A DNA stretch of 51,574 nt, taken from an uncultured Sphingopyxis sp. (GTDB lineage Bacteria; Pseudomonadota; Alphaproteobacteria; Sphingomonadales; Sphingomonadaceae). The notes beneath the pieces were generated by a model. The model ran no database searches and had not been told where the DNA came from. It was given only the letters and a program-made list of their open reading frames with translations. This document shows positions 16,560 through 26,664 of this stretch, in pieces. Both the position numbers and the translations under genes were made by a program. The stretch's first letter is position 1; every line of letters begins with the position of its first letter. The stretch is from assembly GCA_936933955.1 (NCBI GenBank), contig CAKZIN010000046.1:1-51574 (forward strand). Direction: 5' to 3'.

Positions 16560-18086
16560 TCAGCCGGCGGCCGGGATCGCCTGGCAGGACATCGAGCCCG
16601 CACCGAGGCCGCAGGTCCAGTTCTTCCACCAGCCGTCGGCATCGTTGCGCACCGCGCCGATGTAGCCCGCGTTCGAGAAGAAGCTCGACAGCGCCGTGGG
16701 GTTGAAGGCGGTCACCGCGTTCTCGTTCGTGCCGTTGACGAACAGATTGGCCAGCGTCGACGTGCCTACCTGGTTGTTGGAGCCCCCATCGAACAGTGCC
16801 TTGACCTGCGCGGCGGTGACGTCGCTGTCTTCCACGAACGGCGTGGAGCAGGCGAACAGAAGCGAATTGAAGCGGGGCGCGCCCTTTTCGTCCGGGCCCG
16901 TCGTCTGCACCGTCGCCGCCGTATCGATGTCGAGGCACTGCGTGCCCGAGACAACGCCGTTGACCAGCGCCACGTCGGCGCCGCCGCGGAGGTGGATCGG
17001 CGACGCAGTGCGCGGCGTCACAAAAGTAAAGTTCGACAGCAACAGTTCGGTGCGCGGGGTGGCATCGACCGGCTTGTCGGTGGAATCGAGCTCGATCAGC
17101 TTGTCCGCGCCGCTCGCCCGCTGCGTGGCGATAACGAACTGCAGCGCGCCCTTGTAGCCCGAATCGAGATCGAGGCTGTCGTCATCGTTGCCGGTGAGCA
17201 CGATGTTGCGCCCGTTCACCCGGCCACCGAACCATTCGATGCCGTCGTCGGAGCTGTTGTGCACCTGCACATATTCAAACACCGTGCCCGCGCCGACGCC
17301 GCCCAGTGTGATGCCGTTCAGCTCGTTGTTGGTGTCGACCTTGAAGCCCGAGTGGCGAACCTGCAGGTAGCGGATCGAACCCGAGCTGTCGTTGGCGCTG
17401 GCGCCGCCGTAGATCGAACCCGACGTGCCTTCGACCGGTGCCTGGCACTGGTTGGTGCCGCCGGTCGCGCCAGCATCGGCGCAGTCCCCGATCGGCGCGC
17501 GACCGAGGATGACGAGCCCGCCCCACTCACCGATCGAGTCCGCGGTCGACTGGCCGATGACGTTGTTGCGGCTGGTCATCACGACCGGCTTCGAGGCGCT
17601 GCCATCGACGTTGAGCTGCGAGCCGCGGTTGACGACTAGGAAGTCCGCGCCCGACGCGCCGAACAGGACCACGCCCGCGTCGAGCGTCAGCACGCCGCGC
17701 TGCGCACCGGCGAGCGGCGCGTTGGCGTCGGGGCCCTGGTCGTTACCGACCTGAACCTTGCCCGACAGCGAATAGATCGTGCCGGCGAGGTTCTGGAGAC
17801 GCAGCGCGCCGGTGATGGTGCCGCTCAGCTGGCAGTTGCGGCGCGTGTCGTTGGTCGAGACCTGGATCGTGCCTGCATCGACGGTGCCGTTCGGGCAGCT
17901 TGCGGCGGGGGTGCCCGCGGTCGGGGTCGGGGTGGGCGACGGGGCCGGTGTCGGGGCCGGGGCGGGCGCGGGAAGGACGATGACGCCCTCACCCGGCGAA
18001 GCGATATCGTCCGCGCCGCAGCCCGCGAGCGCGAGAGCGGCAATGGAGGCGCCGATAACGGCGTGACGACGGGTGGAGAGGATCAT
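16560..18086 (-). CDS. Predicted surface lipoprotein with beta-helix-like repeats
   Basis: A 508-residue exported protein that I do not recognise as a named enzyme. The N-terminus is a lipoprotein signal with lipobox LAGC (Cys23). A Pro/Ala/Thr-rich linker follows (about 39-63), then a Gly/Asn/Asp-rich body with repeated short strands such as VVMTSRNNVIGQ, LVILGRAPIGD, GITLGGVGAGTVFEYVQVHNSSDDGIEWFGGRVN and NIVLTGNDDDSLDLDSGYKG. These look like turns of a right-handed parallel beta-helix. The C-terminus has a cysteine pair in WTCGLGAGSMSCQ. It is encoded directly before a TonB receptor with a 35-base gap, a pairing that suggests a surface binding or processing partner. A beta-helix fold fits the repeats but is inferred. 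Confidence 0.75.
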   Translation of the reverse strand: MILSTRRHAVIGASIAALALAGCGADDIASPGEGVIVLPAPAPAPTPAPSPTPTPTAGTPAASCPNGTVDAGTIQVSTNDTRRNCQLSGTITGALRLQNLAGTIYSLSGKVQVGNDQGPDANAPLAGAQRGVLTLDAGVVLFGASGADFLVVNRGSQLNVDGSASKPVVMTSRNNVIGQSTADSIGEWGGLVILGRAPIGDCADAGATGGTNQCQAPVEGTSGSIYGGASANDSSGSIRYLQVRHSGFKVDTNNELNGITLGGVGAGTVFEYVQVHNSSDDGIEWFGGRVNGRNIVLTGNDDDSLDLDSGYKGALQFVIATQRASGADKLIELDSTDKPVDATPRTELLLSNFTFVTPRTASPIHLRGGADVALVNGVVSGTQCLDIDTAATVQTTGPDEKGAPRFNSLLFACSTPFVEDSDVTAAQVKALFDGGSNNQVGTSTLANLFVNGTNENAVTAFNPTALSSFFSNAGYIGAVRNDADGWWKNWTCGLGAGSMSCQAIPAAG

Positions 18087-18168
18087 GAGTCGCGCTTTCC
18101 CTCAGCCGGCCGATCCGGCTTTCGAGCGGGCCTGTGGGCCCAGCGCGTGACTCCTGCGTGGCGATTGG

Positions 18169-18186
18169 ATGACGGTCGCGTGACGG
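18169..18186 (-). promoter_or_regulatory. Pho-box-like direct repeat upstream of the lipoprotein/TonB receptor pair
   Basis: On the minus strand two heptamers, CCGTCAC and CCGTCAT, are separated by GCGA, giving an 11-base period. The PhoB consensus is CTGTCAT-N4-CTGTCA(C/T), so 12 of 14 positions fit, the shared difference being C for T at position 2. The site lies about 83 bases before the lipoprotein ATG, a usual distance for an activator. Binding is inferred. Confidence 0.5.
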
Positions 18187-18225
18187 GCGTGTTGCGTTTT
18201 TGTGGCAGCCGTCACGCCTGCGGGA

Positions 18226-19248
<1,023 letters not shown>

Positions 19249-19295
19249 GTGCGGCGGGATACAGCCGCGTGGGCCGAGCGCAAGGCGGAGTGGCC

Positions 19296-19330
19296 CAACC
19301 TCCCCTCCCCACAAGGGGGAGGGGGGAAGT
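19296..19330. repeat. C/G-rich palindromic repeat between ruvB and zwf
   Basis: The arms CCCCTCCCC (19302-19310) and GGGGAGGGG (19316-19324) pair perfectly around a 5-base loop. The same arm sequence occurs in the element inside glk, so this looks like a short member of one repeat family. Confidence 0.7.
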
Positions 19331-19371
19331 AGCGCTCGACACCCGCGCCTACCCTCGCCACACCGCACGCC

Positions 19372-20817
<1,446 letters not shown>

Positions 20818-20822
20818 GCACC

Positions 20823-21884
20823 GTGGCTGAACGCGTCATCGTCGCCGACATCGGCGGCACCCACGCGCGCTTCGCGATGGCGGAAGTCGCGCGCGGCGAG
20901 GTTGTCGCGCTGGGCGAGCCGCTGACGCTGCGCACCTCCGACTTCGACCGGCTCGAGGCGGCGTGGGCGGCAGCGCGTTCGCAGCTGGGCGAGGCACCGC
21001 TCGCGGTGCTGGCGCTGGCCGGGCCGATGCGCGGCGAGGTAGTGACGCTCACCAACGGCGGCTGGCACATCGCGCGGGCCAGATTGGCTGAGCGGCTGGG
21101 CGTGGCGCAGGTTGCGCTGCTCAACGATTTCGAGGCGGTGGCGCACGCGGTCGCTCGGTTGCCTGACGATGCCTTCACCCACATCGCCGGGCCCGATCAG
21201 CCGCTGTCCCGCCACGAGCGCATCACCGTGCTCGGTCCCGGTACCGGCCTCGGCGTCGCCCACCTGCGCGGGCGCGAGGTGCAGGCGACGGAGGGCGCGC
21301 ACCTTGGCTTCGCGCCGACCGACGCGTTCGAGGATGCGGTGCTGGTAAAGTTGCGTGCGAAATACGGGCGCGTGTCGGCGGAGCGACTGGTATCGGGGGC
21401 GGGGCTGCGAGTGATATATAACGCGATGCCCCCCTCCCCTTCAGGGGAGGGGCCGGGGGTGGGGTTTCTCCGGCCAGCGTCGAGTCAACGGCACCACCCC
21501 ACCCCAACCCCTCCCCCCGGATCAAGTCCGGGGCGGGCTCTGGAGGGGAGGGGCTACGATAGTGACGCCGAGCTTTGGAACGCTGCGCTGACCGGCACCG
21601 AGCCGCTCGCGACCGCCGCGCTGGACCGCTTCTGCGCCATCTTCGGCAGCGTCGCGGGCGATCTCGCGTTGGCGCATGGAGCGAGCGGCGTCGCCATCGC
21701 CGGCGGGCTGGGCCAGCGGCTTGGCGCGCATCTCCCCCGCTCCGAATTCGCGGCGCGCTTCGTCGCCAAAGGACGTTACCGGGGAATGATGGAGGCAATG
21801 CCCATCCGCCTCGTCACCCATCCGCAGCCGGGGCTCTACGGCGCCGCAGCGGTCGCCGCCGACCAGATGGAGACATCGAAATGA
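20823..21884 (+). CDS. glk: Glucokinase, carrying an in-frame palindromic repeat
   Basis: A 353-residue glucokinase of the bacterial Glk family that makes glucose 6-phosphate from glucose and ATP. The phosphate-binding loop is VADIGGTHARFAMAE at the N-terminus. LLNDFEAVAHAV carries the catalytic Asp, GPGTGLGVAHL the second glycine loop, EGAHLGFAPTD the sugar-binding region, and GSVAGDLALAHGASGVAIAGG the adenosine site. Glk proteins are usually near 320 residues. Here residues 203-244 come from a C/G-rich palindromic element and read as a Pro/Ser/Gly-rich segment after LRVIYNAM. All catalytic motifs are intact on both sides and the frame is kept, so the enzyme may still work with a surface loop. 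The start is GTG at 20823; its stop overlaps eda (ATGA). Confidence 0.93.
   Translation: MAERVIVADIGGTHARFAMAEVARGEVVALGEPLTLRTSDFDRLEAAWAAARSQLGEAPLAVLALAGPMRGEVVTLTNGGWHIARARLAERLGVAQVALLNDFEAVAHAVARLPDDAFTHIAGPDQPLSRHERITVLGPGTGLGVAHLRGREVQATEGAHLGFAPTDAFEDAVLVKLRAKYGRVSAERLVSGAGLRVIYNAMPPSPSGEGPGVGFLRPASSQRHHPTPTPPPGSSPGRALEGRGYDSDAELWNAALTGTEPLATAALDRFCAIFGSVAGDLALAHGASGVAIAGGLGQRLGAHLPRSEFAARFVAKGRYRGMMEAMPIRLVTHPQPGLYGAAAVAADQMETSK
21429..21554 (+). repeat. Composite palindromic element inserted in glk
   Basis: A 126-base (42-codon) stretch that differs sharply from its surroundings in composition. It contains a perfect hairpin CCCCTCCCCT/AGGGGAGGGG (21431-21440 and 21443-21452), then GGGGGTGGGG, which can pair with CCACCCCACCCC further on, and a second perfect hairpin CCCCGGA/TCCGGGG (21515-21521 and 21527-21533). 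It ends in GAGGGGAGGGG. The layout resembles BIME/REP-type composite repeats. Because it is a multiple of three with no stop in this frame, glk stays open. Confidence 0.85.
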
Positions 21885-22492
21885 CCGCCATTGCCGACAT
21901 CATGACCCTCTCGCCGGTCATCCCGGTGCTGGTCATCGACGACGCCGCGCACGCCGAGCCGATCGCCCGCGCGCTGGTCGCGGGCGGAATCCGCGCGCTC
22001 GAGGTGACGCTGCGCACCCCCGCCGCGCTCGACGCCATCGCGGCGATGAAGCGCGCGCCCGGCGCGGTCGTGGGCGCGGGCACGGTGCTGACCAAAGCCG
22101 ACCTCGCCGCGGCGCTCGCAGCGGGGGCGGAGTTCATCGTCTCCCCCGGTCTGACCGACGAACTGGGCGACGCGGCAGTTGCAAGCGGGGTGCCCTTCCT
22201 CCCCGGCGTTGCCACTGCCAGCGACCTGATGCGCGGGCTCGACCTCGGGCTCTCACATTTCAAGTTCTTCCCGGCCGAAGCCAACGGCGGCATCGCCGCG
22301 CTCAAGGCGCTCACCGGTCCGTTTCCGATGGCGCGTTTCTGTCCCACCGGCGGTATCACCGCGCAGAGCGCGCCGACGTGGCTGGCGCTCGACAATGTGC
22401 TCTGCGTCGGCGGCAGCTGGCTCGTTCCGCGCGGGGAGCCCGACCTGGCAGCGATCGAGGCGGCGGCCCGAGCTGCGGCGCAATTTTCCTGA
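21881..22492 (+). CDS. eda: 2-dehydro-3-deoxy-phosphogluconate aldolase (KDPG aldolase)
   Basis: A 203-residue class I aldolase that splits KDPG into pyruvate and glyceraldehyde 3-phosphate, the last step of the Entner-Doudoroff pathway. The TIM-barrel motifs are clear: PVIPVLVIDDAAHA, ALEVTLRTPAAL with the catalytic Glu, VGAGTVLTKADL, FIVSPGLTDEL, and HFKFFPAEANGG with the Schiff-base Lys, ending in FCPTGGI for phosphate binding. The length matches the family. ATG at 21881 overlaps the glk stop by 4 bases. The partner dehydratase gene edd is not in this window. Confidence 0.96.
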   Translation: MTAIADIMTLSPVIPVLVIDDAAHAEPIARALVAGGIRALEVTLRTPAALDAIAAMKRAPGAVVGAGTVLTKADLAAALAAGAEFIVSPGLTDELGDAAVASGVPFLPGVATASDLMRGLDLGLSHFKFFPAEANGGIAALKALTGPFPMARFCPTGGITAQSAPTWLALDNVLCVGGSWLVPRGEPDLAAIEAAARAAAQFS

Positions 22493-22494
22493 AA

Positions 22495-22519
22495 CCCCCT
22501 CCCCCTTGTGGGAAGGGGT
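22495..22519. repeat. Short C/G-rich palindromic repeat after eda
   Basis: CCCCTT (22502-22507) pairs with AAGGGG (22513-22518) around GTGGG, preceded by a C-rich run like that of the glk element. It begins right after the eda stop and may also act as a transcript 3' end. Its similarity to the other copies is partial. Confidence 0.55.
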
Positions 22520-22570
22520 GGTATTGCAGCACCTCTTGCGTCCGTGGCGACGCGCCCGCATGCGACCCGG

Positions 22571-23452
22571 ATGGGGGCACCAACGCAACATCGTCTCGCC
22601 GCGCTGATGGTCGCGGTTATCGGCGTGGCGCTGCTGAGCGTGATGGACGCGGCGATGAAGGCGCTGGTGCTCGCGATGGGGGCGTACAGCGCGCTCCTGT
22701 GGCGCAACCTCTTTGGATCGCTGCTGAGCGGGGTCGCCTACGCCGCATCGCGACCGCGACGGCCGACGCTGACCGCGTTGAAGCTCCATCTCGAACGCGG
22801 CGTCGTCGTCGCGTTCATGGCGCTGCTGTTCTTCTGGGCGATCGGCGTGCTGCCGCTGGCGGAGGCGATTGCGCTGTCGTTCATCGCGCCGTTGATCGGG
22901 CTCTTTCTGTCCGCCGCACTGCTCAAGGAGCGGGTGCATCGATCCTCGATCATCGCCTCGCTGCTCGGGCTGGCGGGCGTGGTCGTCATCGCCTGGGCGC
23001 GGCTTGGCAGCGGCGCGCACGACGATCCGCGCGTGCCTCTGGCGATCGCGGCAGTGCTCGGGTCTGCGTTGCTGTTCGCCTACAACCTCATCCTCACGCG
23101 CAAGCAGGCGCAGGCGGCAAAGCCGGGGGAGATCGCCTTTTTCCAGACGATCACCGTCGCCATGCTGCTACTGCTTGCCGCACCATGGTTCGCGATACTT
23201 CCGGAGCGGGAGCATTGGCCGCTGCTCGTTGTCGCCGCGGGCTTGTCGGTGGGGGCGCTGCACCTGTTTGCCTGGGCCTATGCGAGGGGCGAGGCACAGC
23301 TCCTGATCCCCACCGAATATACCGCATTCGTCTGGGCGGCGGCGTGTGGCTGGCTGTTCTTCGACGAGGCGGTGACGCTGCCGGTGCTCGCCGGCACCGC
23401 CCTGATCGTGAGCGGGTCAGCGATCGTCGCGCGGGCGCAGGGCAAGTCCTGA
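22571..23452 (+). CDS. DMT superfamily transporter (EamA domains)
   Basis: A 293-residue inner-membrane protein with two EamA repeats and about ten hydrophobic segments. The first repeat includes LLWRNLFGSLLSGVAYA and AIALSFIAPLIGLFLSAALLKERV, a conserved family segment with its Pro and Glu. The second has SALLFAYNLILTRK and IPTEYTAFVWAAACGWLFFDEAV. Members export or import small metabolites such as amino acids or nucleosides; the substrate cannot be named. The frame is open 21 codons earlier, but those lie in the repeat-rich spacer, so ATG at 22571 is preferred. It lies 17 bases from the convergent PHA depolymerase gene. Confidence 0.87.
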   Translation: MGAPTQHRLAALMVAVIGVALLSVMDAAMKALVLAMGAYSALLWRNLFGSLLSGVAYAASRPRRPTLTALKLHLERGVVVAFMALLFFWAIGVLPLAEAIALSFIAPLIGLFLSAALLKERVHRSSIIASLLGLAGVVVIAWARLGSGAHDDPRVPLAIAAVLGSALLFAYNLILTRKQAQAAKPGEIAFFQTITVAMLLLLAAPWFAILPEREHWPLLVVAAGLSVGALHLFAWAYARGEAQLLIPTEYTAFVWAAACGWLFFDEAVTLPVLAGTALIVSGSAIVARAQGKS

Positions 23453-23469
23453 CACCCAACTCACGCCGG

Positions 23470-24693
23470 TCAGTCGTCGTGAGTGGCGATCCAATCCTCG
23501 AGCACCGGCGCAATGCGGTCGCGCCACTTGCTTCCGTTGAAGATCCCGTAATGCCCGACTTCGGGCGCCAGGAAATAGCGCTTCTCCGCTGCATCGAGCC
23601 CGGTTGCGATAACGAGGGAGGCGCGCGTCTGGCCGATGCCAGAGATGTCATCGCGCTCGCCTTCGATCGCGAGCAGAGCGGTGCGGGTGATCGCGGCCGG
23701 ATCGATCAGCTGGCCGCGGTGGCGGAACTCACCCTTGGGGAGGAGGTGCCGCTGGAACACCGCGTCGATCGTCTGGAGGTAAAATGCCGCGTCCATGTCG
23801 CAGACGCTGCGATATTCGTCGTAAAAGGCCTTGGTCGCCTCCGCGCTTTCCCCATCGCCTTCAACCAGGTGGCGAAACATCGCGTAGTGGCTCATCAAAT
23901 GGCTGCCGAGGTTCATCGACAGGAACCCGGCGAGTTGGAGGAATCCCGGATACACTCGCCGTCCCGCGCCGGGGTAGTAGCTCGGCACGGTGGCGATGAC
24001 GTTGTTCGCGAACCACGCGTGCGGCCGGTCGGTCGCGAGCGTGTTGACCGCGGTCGGCGCCTGGCGCGTGTCGATCGGCCCGCCCATCATGGTCAGCGTG
24101 CGCGGCGTTGCGGGGTGGCCCTGCGCGTTCATCAGCGCAACCGCGGCAAAGCTCGGCACCGACGGCTGGCACACCGCCAGCATATGCGCACCGGGGCCGA
24201 TCGCCTCCAGGAAATCGACCAGATAGTCGATATAGTCGTCGAGGTCGAAGCTCCCTGCGCTCATCGGCACGAGCTTCGCGTCGGCCCAGTCGGTGATGTA
24301 CACCTCGTGCCCCGGCAACATGCGCTCCACCGTGCCGCGCAGCAGCGTCGCATAGTGCCCGGACATCGGCGCCACGATCAGCAGCCGCGGTTGTCCCTCT
24401 GGCGCGCCATCGCGAACGAAGTGCTTGAGGTTGCCGAACGGGCGTTCGACCACGTCGACCTCCCGCACCGCGACACGGCGGTCGCCGATCATCGTGTGAT
24501 CGAGGCCAAACGCGGGTTTGCCCCGTGGCTCGGCTGCGTGCGCGAACACCTCCAACGCCGAGGACAAGGTCGGACCCATGCCGAGATAGGCCGGGTGATG
24601 CTCGAAAGCCTCGATGGCTTTTGCCGACCAGCCGGCCCACTGCGCGGCCCCTGCGAGCATGGCGCGCTGCCAGTCGAATGCGTGGTAAAGCAA
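23470..24693 (-). CDS. phaZ: Intracellular polyhydroxyalkanoate depolymerase
   Basis: A 407-residue alpha/beta-hydrolase that attacks native PHA granules inside the cell to release 3-hydroxyalkanoates. The nucleophile motif is AVCQPSVPSF with Cys175, the cysteine form typical of intracellular (not secreted) depolymerases. LIVAPMSGHYATLLRGTVERML and HEVYITDWADAKLVP come before it, and VEGERDDISGIGQT and EVGHYGIFNGSKWR hold the Asp and His of the triad. The frame is open over 600 codons upstream, which is an artefact. TTG at 24693 gives the family's MLYHAF-like start and has AAGGA nine bases before it, a good ribosome-binding site. No phaC or phasin gene is nearby. Confidence 0.92.
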   Translation of the reverse strand: MLYHAFDWQRAMLAGAAQWAGWSAKAIEAFEHHPAYLGMGPTLSSALEVFAHAAEPRGKPAFGLDHTMIGDRRVAVREVDVVERPFGNLKHFVRDGAPEGQPRLLIVAPMSGHYATLLRGTVERMLPGHEVYITDWADAKLVPMSAGSFDLDDYIDYLVDFLEAIGPGAHMLAVCQPSVPSFAAVALMNAQGHPATPRTLTMMGGPIDTRQAPTAVNTLATDRPHAWFANNVIATVPSYYPGAGRRVYPGFLQLAGFLSMNLGSHLMSHYAMFRHLVEGDGESAEATKAFYDEYRSVCDMDAAFYLQTIDAVFQRHLLPKGEFRHRGQLIDPAAITRTALLAIEGERDDISGIGQTRASLVIATGLDAAEKRYFLAPEVGHYGIFNGSKWRDRIAPVLEDWIATHDD

Positions 24694-24852
24694 GATCGCG
24701 CGTCCTTCGCGGCTGTTCGGAGCAATTAGCTCAAAGCGGTAGAACGCGCTGCCACGCTCTTTGCTGCACTGCAAGATCGCGGCGGCGACCCCACCCGCGT
24801 CAAAAACGGACGGTGTGAACGAACGCGCGGCTCTGCTAGGGCGCGCATCGCT

Positions 24853-26664
24853 ATGGCCGAAGCCCCCTCCCCCGCCGCCCCCGCCAGCCACACCCCCGCG
24901 GATGCGAAGCCGCCCAAGCCGCGCATCGGCGCGCTCCGCATGGTGTGGGATTCGACGCGGCGCTATCCGGCGCAGATTGCCGTCGCGCTCGTCGCGCTGA
25001 CCGTCGCCGCGCTGGCCACCTTGCTCATCCCCGCAGGGCTCAAGCGGATCATCGACCAGGGTTTCGTCGCCGGCGGCGGGCAGAACATCGACGTCTATTT
25101 CTACGAACTGTTCGGCGTCGTCGCGCTGCTGGGTATCGCGACCGCGCTGCGCTTCTACTTCGTTAGCTGGCTGGGGGAGCGGACCGTCGCCGACATCCGC
25201 CGCCGCGTGCAGCGCAACCTGCTGCGCCAACCGCCAGCCTTTTTCGAGGAGAACCGCCCTTCGGAAATCGCCAGCCGCATGACCAGCGACACGGCGGTGA
25301 TCGAGCAGGTGGTCGGCACCACCATCTCCGTCGCGCTGCGCAACGTCGTGATGGGGATCGGCGGCACGCTCTACCTTTTCTCGCTCGCTCCAAAGCTCAC
25401 CGCGATCATGCTGGTGACCATTCCAATCATCATCCTGCCGATCGTTGTTCTCGGCCGCCGCCTCGCCAAGATCGCCCGAGCAAGCCAGGACCGCGTCGCC
25501 GACGTCGGCGCGATGACCACCGAAGTGCTGGGCGCCATGAAAATCGTGCAGGGCTTCAATCAGGAAGGGCGCGAGGCGGAGCGCTTTGCCGGCGCGGTGG
25601 AGAGCACTTTTGCGACGGCACGGCGACGCATCGCCCTGCGCGCGGTGATGACCGCGCTGGTCATCACGCTGCTGTTCGGCTCGATCGTTGCGCTGCTGTG
25701 GTATGGCGCGAGCGAGGTCGCGGCGGGACGTATCTCCGGCGGCACCATCATGGCTTTTGTCCTTGCGGGCGGCCTCGTCGCGGGCGCGTTCGGCGCGCTG
25801 ACCGAGGTCTATGGCGACATCATCCGCGGCTCGGCGGCGGCGGGGCGGCTTTCCGAACTGCTCGCCGCGGAGCCCTCGATTACCGTCCCCGCGCAGCCAG
25901 CCACGCTGCTCCAGCCTGCGCGCGGGCGGCTGACCTTCGAACATGTCGGCTTCCGCTACCCCACCCGCCCCGACATGTCGGCGCTGACCGACTTTAACCT
26001 CGACGTCGCGCCCAACGAGACCGTGGCGGTGGTGGGCCCATCGGGGGCGGGCAAGTCGACGCTGTTCCAGCTCGCCCAGCGCTTCTACGATCCGCAGGAG
26101 GGGCGGGTGCTGCTCGACGGGATCGACGTACGCTATGCGGACCCCGCCGACGTGCGCGCGCGGATCGCGGTGGTGCCTCAGGAGACGGTGGTGTTCGCCG
26201 CGTCCGCTCGCGACAATCTGCGCTACGGCAATTGGGACGCGGACGACGCGGCGATCTGGGCCGCCGCCCGCGCCGCCAATGCGGAGGAGTTCCTGCGCGC
26301 GCTGCCCGACGGGCTCGACACTTTTCTGGGCGAAGCGGGCACGCGGCTGTCGGGCGGGCAGCGCCAGCGCATCGCCATCGCGCGCGCGCTGCTGCGCGAT
26401 GCGCCGCTGCTGCTGCTCGACGAAGCGACCAGTGCACTCGACGCCGAAAGCGAGCGACTGGTGCAGGACGCGCTCGAAGGATTGATGCACCAGCGCACCA
26501 CCGTCGTCATCGCGCACCGGCTCGCCACCGTGCGTGCGGCCGACCGCATCGTCGTGATGGACGAGGGACGGATCGTGGAGATGGGTCGCCACGACGAGCT
26601 GGTGGCGCGGGGCGGGCTCTACGCCCGGCTCGCCAGCCTCCAGTTCGACGCGCTGCCGGCCTAG
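24853..26664 (+). CDS. ABC exporter, fused permease and ATPase (MsbA-like half-transporter)
   Basis: A 603-residue half-transporter that should act as a homodimer. After a Pro/Ala-rich cytoplasmic tail (1-30) come six membrane segments (about 40-310), with FFEENRPSEIASRMTSDTAVIEQ as the coupling region. The nucleotide-binding domain has Walker A GPSGAGKST (about 395), Q-loop VVPQETVVF, signature LSGGQRQR (about 499), Walker B LLLLDEATSALD (about 515-526) and H-loop VIAHRLATV. Such proteins export lipids, lipid-linked glycans or drugs. It is convergent with the barrel-like protein gene and shares CTAG with its stop. The substrate is not evident; a role in envelope assembly would suit the neighbourhood. 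Confidence 0.9.
   Translation: MAEAPSPAAPASHTPADAKPPKPRIGALRMVWDSTRRYPAQIAVALVALTVAALATLLIPAGLKRIIDQGFVAGGGQNIDVYFYELFGVVALLGIATALRFYFVSWLGERTVADIRRRVQRNLLRQPPAFFEENRPSEIASRMTSDTAVIEQVVGTTISVALRNVVMGIGGTLYLFSLAPKLTAIMLVTIPIIILPIVVLGRRLAKIARASQDRVADVGAMTTEVLGAMKIVQGFNQEGREAERFAGAVESTFATARRRIALRAVMTALVITLLFGSIVALLWYGASEVAAGRISGGTIMAFVLAGGLVAGAFGALTEVYGDIIRGSAAAGRLSELLAAEPSITVPAQPATLLQPARGRLTFEHVGFRYPTRPDMSALTDFNLDVAPNETVAVVGPSGAGKSTLFQLAQRFYDPQEGRVLLDGIDVRYADPADVRARIAVVPQETVVFAASARDNLRYGNWDADDAAIWAAARAANAEEFLRALPDGLDTFLGEAGTRLSGGQRQRIAIARALLRDAPLLLLDEATSALDAESERLVQDALEGLMHQRTTVVIAHRLATVRAADRIVVMDEGRIVEMGRHDELVARGGLYARLASLQFDALPA

Noticed and set aside
16525..16938. 138-codon upstream extension of the TonB receptor
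   Set aside because: It overlaps the lipoprotein gene and has no family resemblance; a clear signal peptide starts at 16524.
17900..17980. Repetitive G/C tract as a mobile or tandem-repeat element
   Set aside because: It encodes the Pro/Ala/Thr linker of the lipoprotein and needs no other explanation.
24694..26592. Upstream extension of the PHA depolymerase to 1040 residues
   Set aside because: This is the antisense of the ABC exporter; TTG at 24693 has a good ribosome-binding site and the family N-terminus.
24853..26664. ABC exporter as the dedicated flippase of the NfrB-like system
   Set aside because: The genes converge and share only stop bases; no motif fixes the substrate, so the link is proximity alone.
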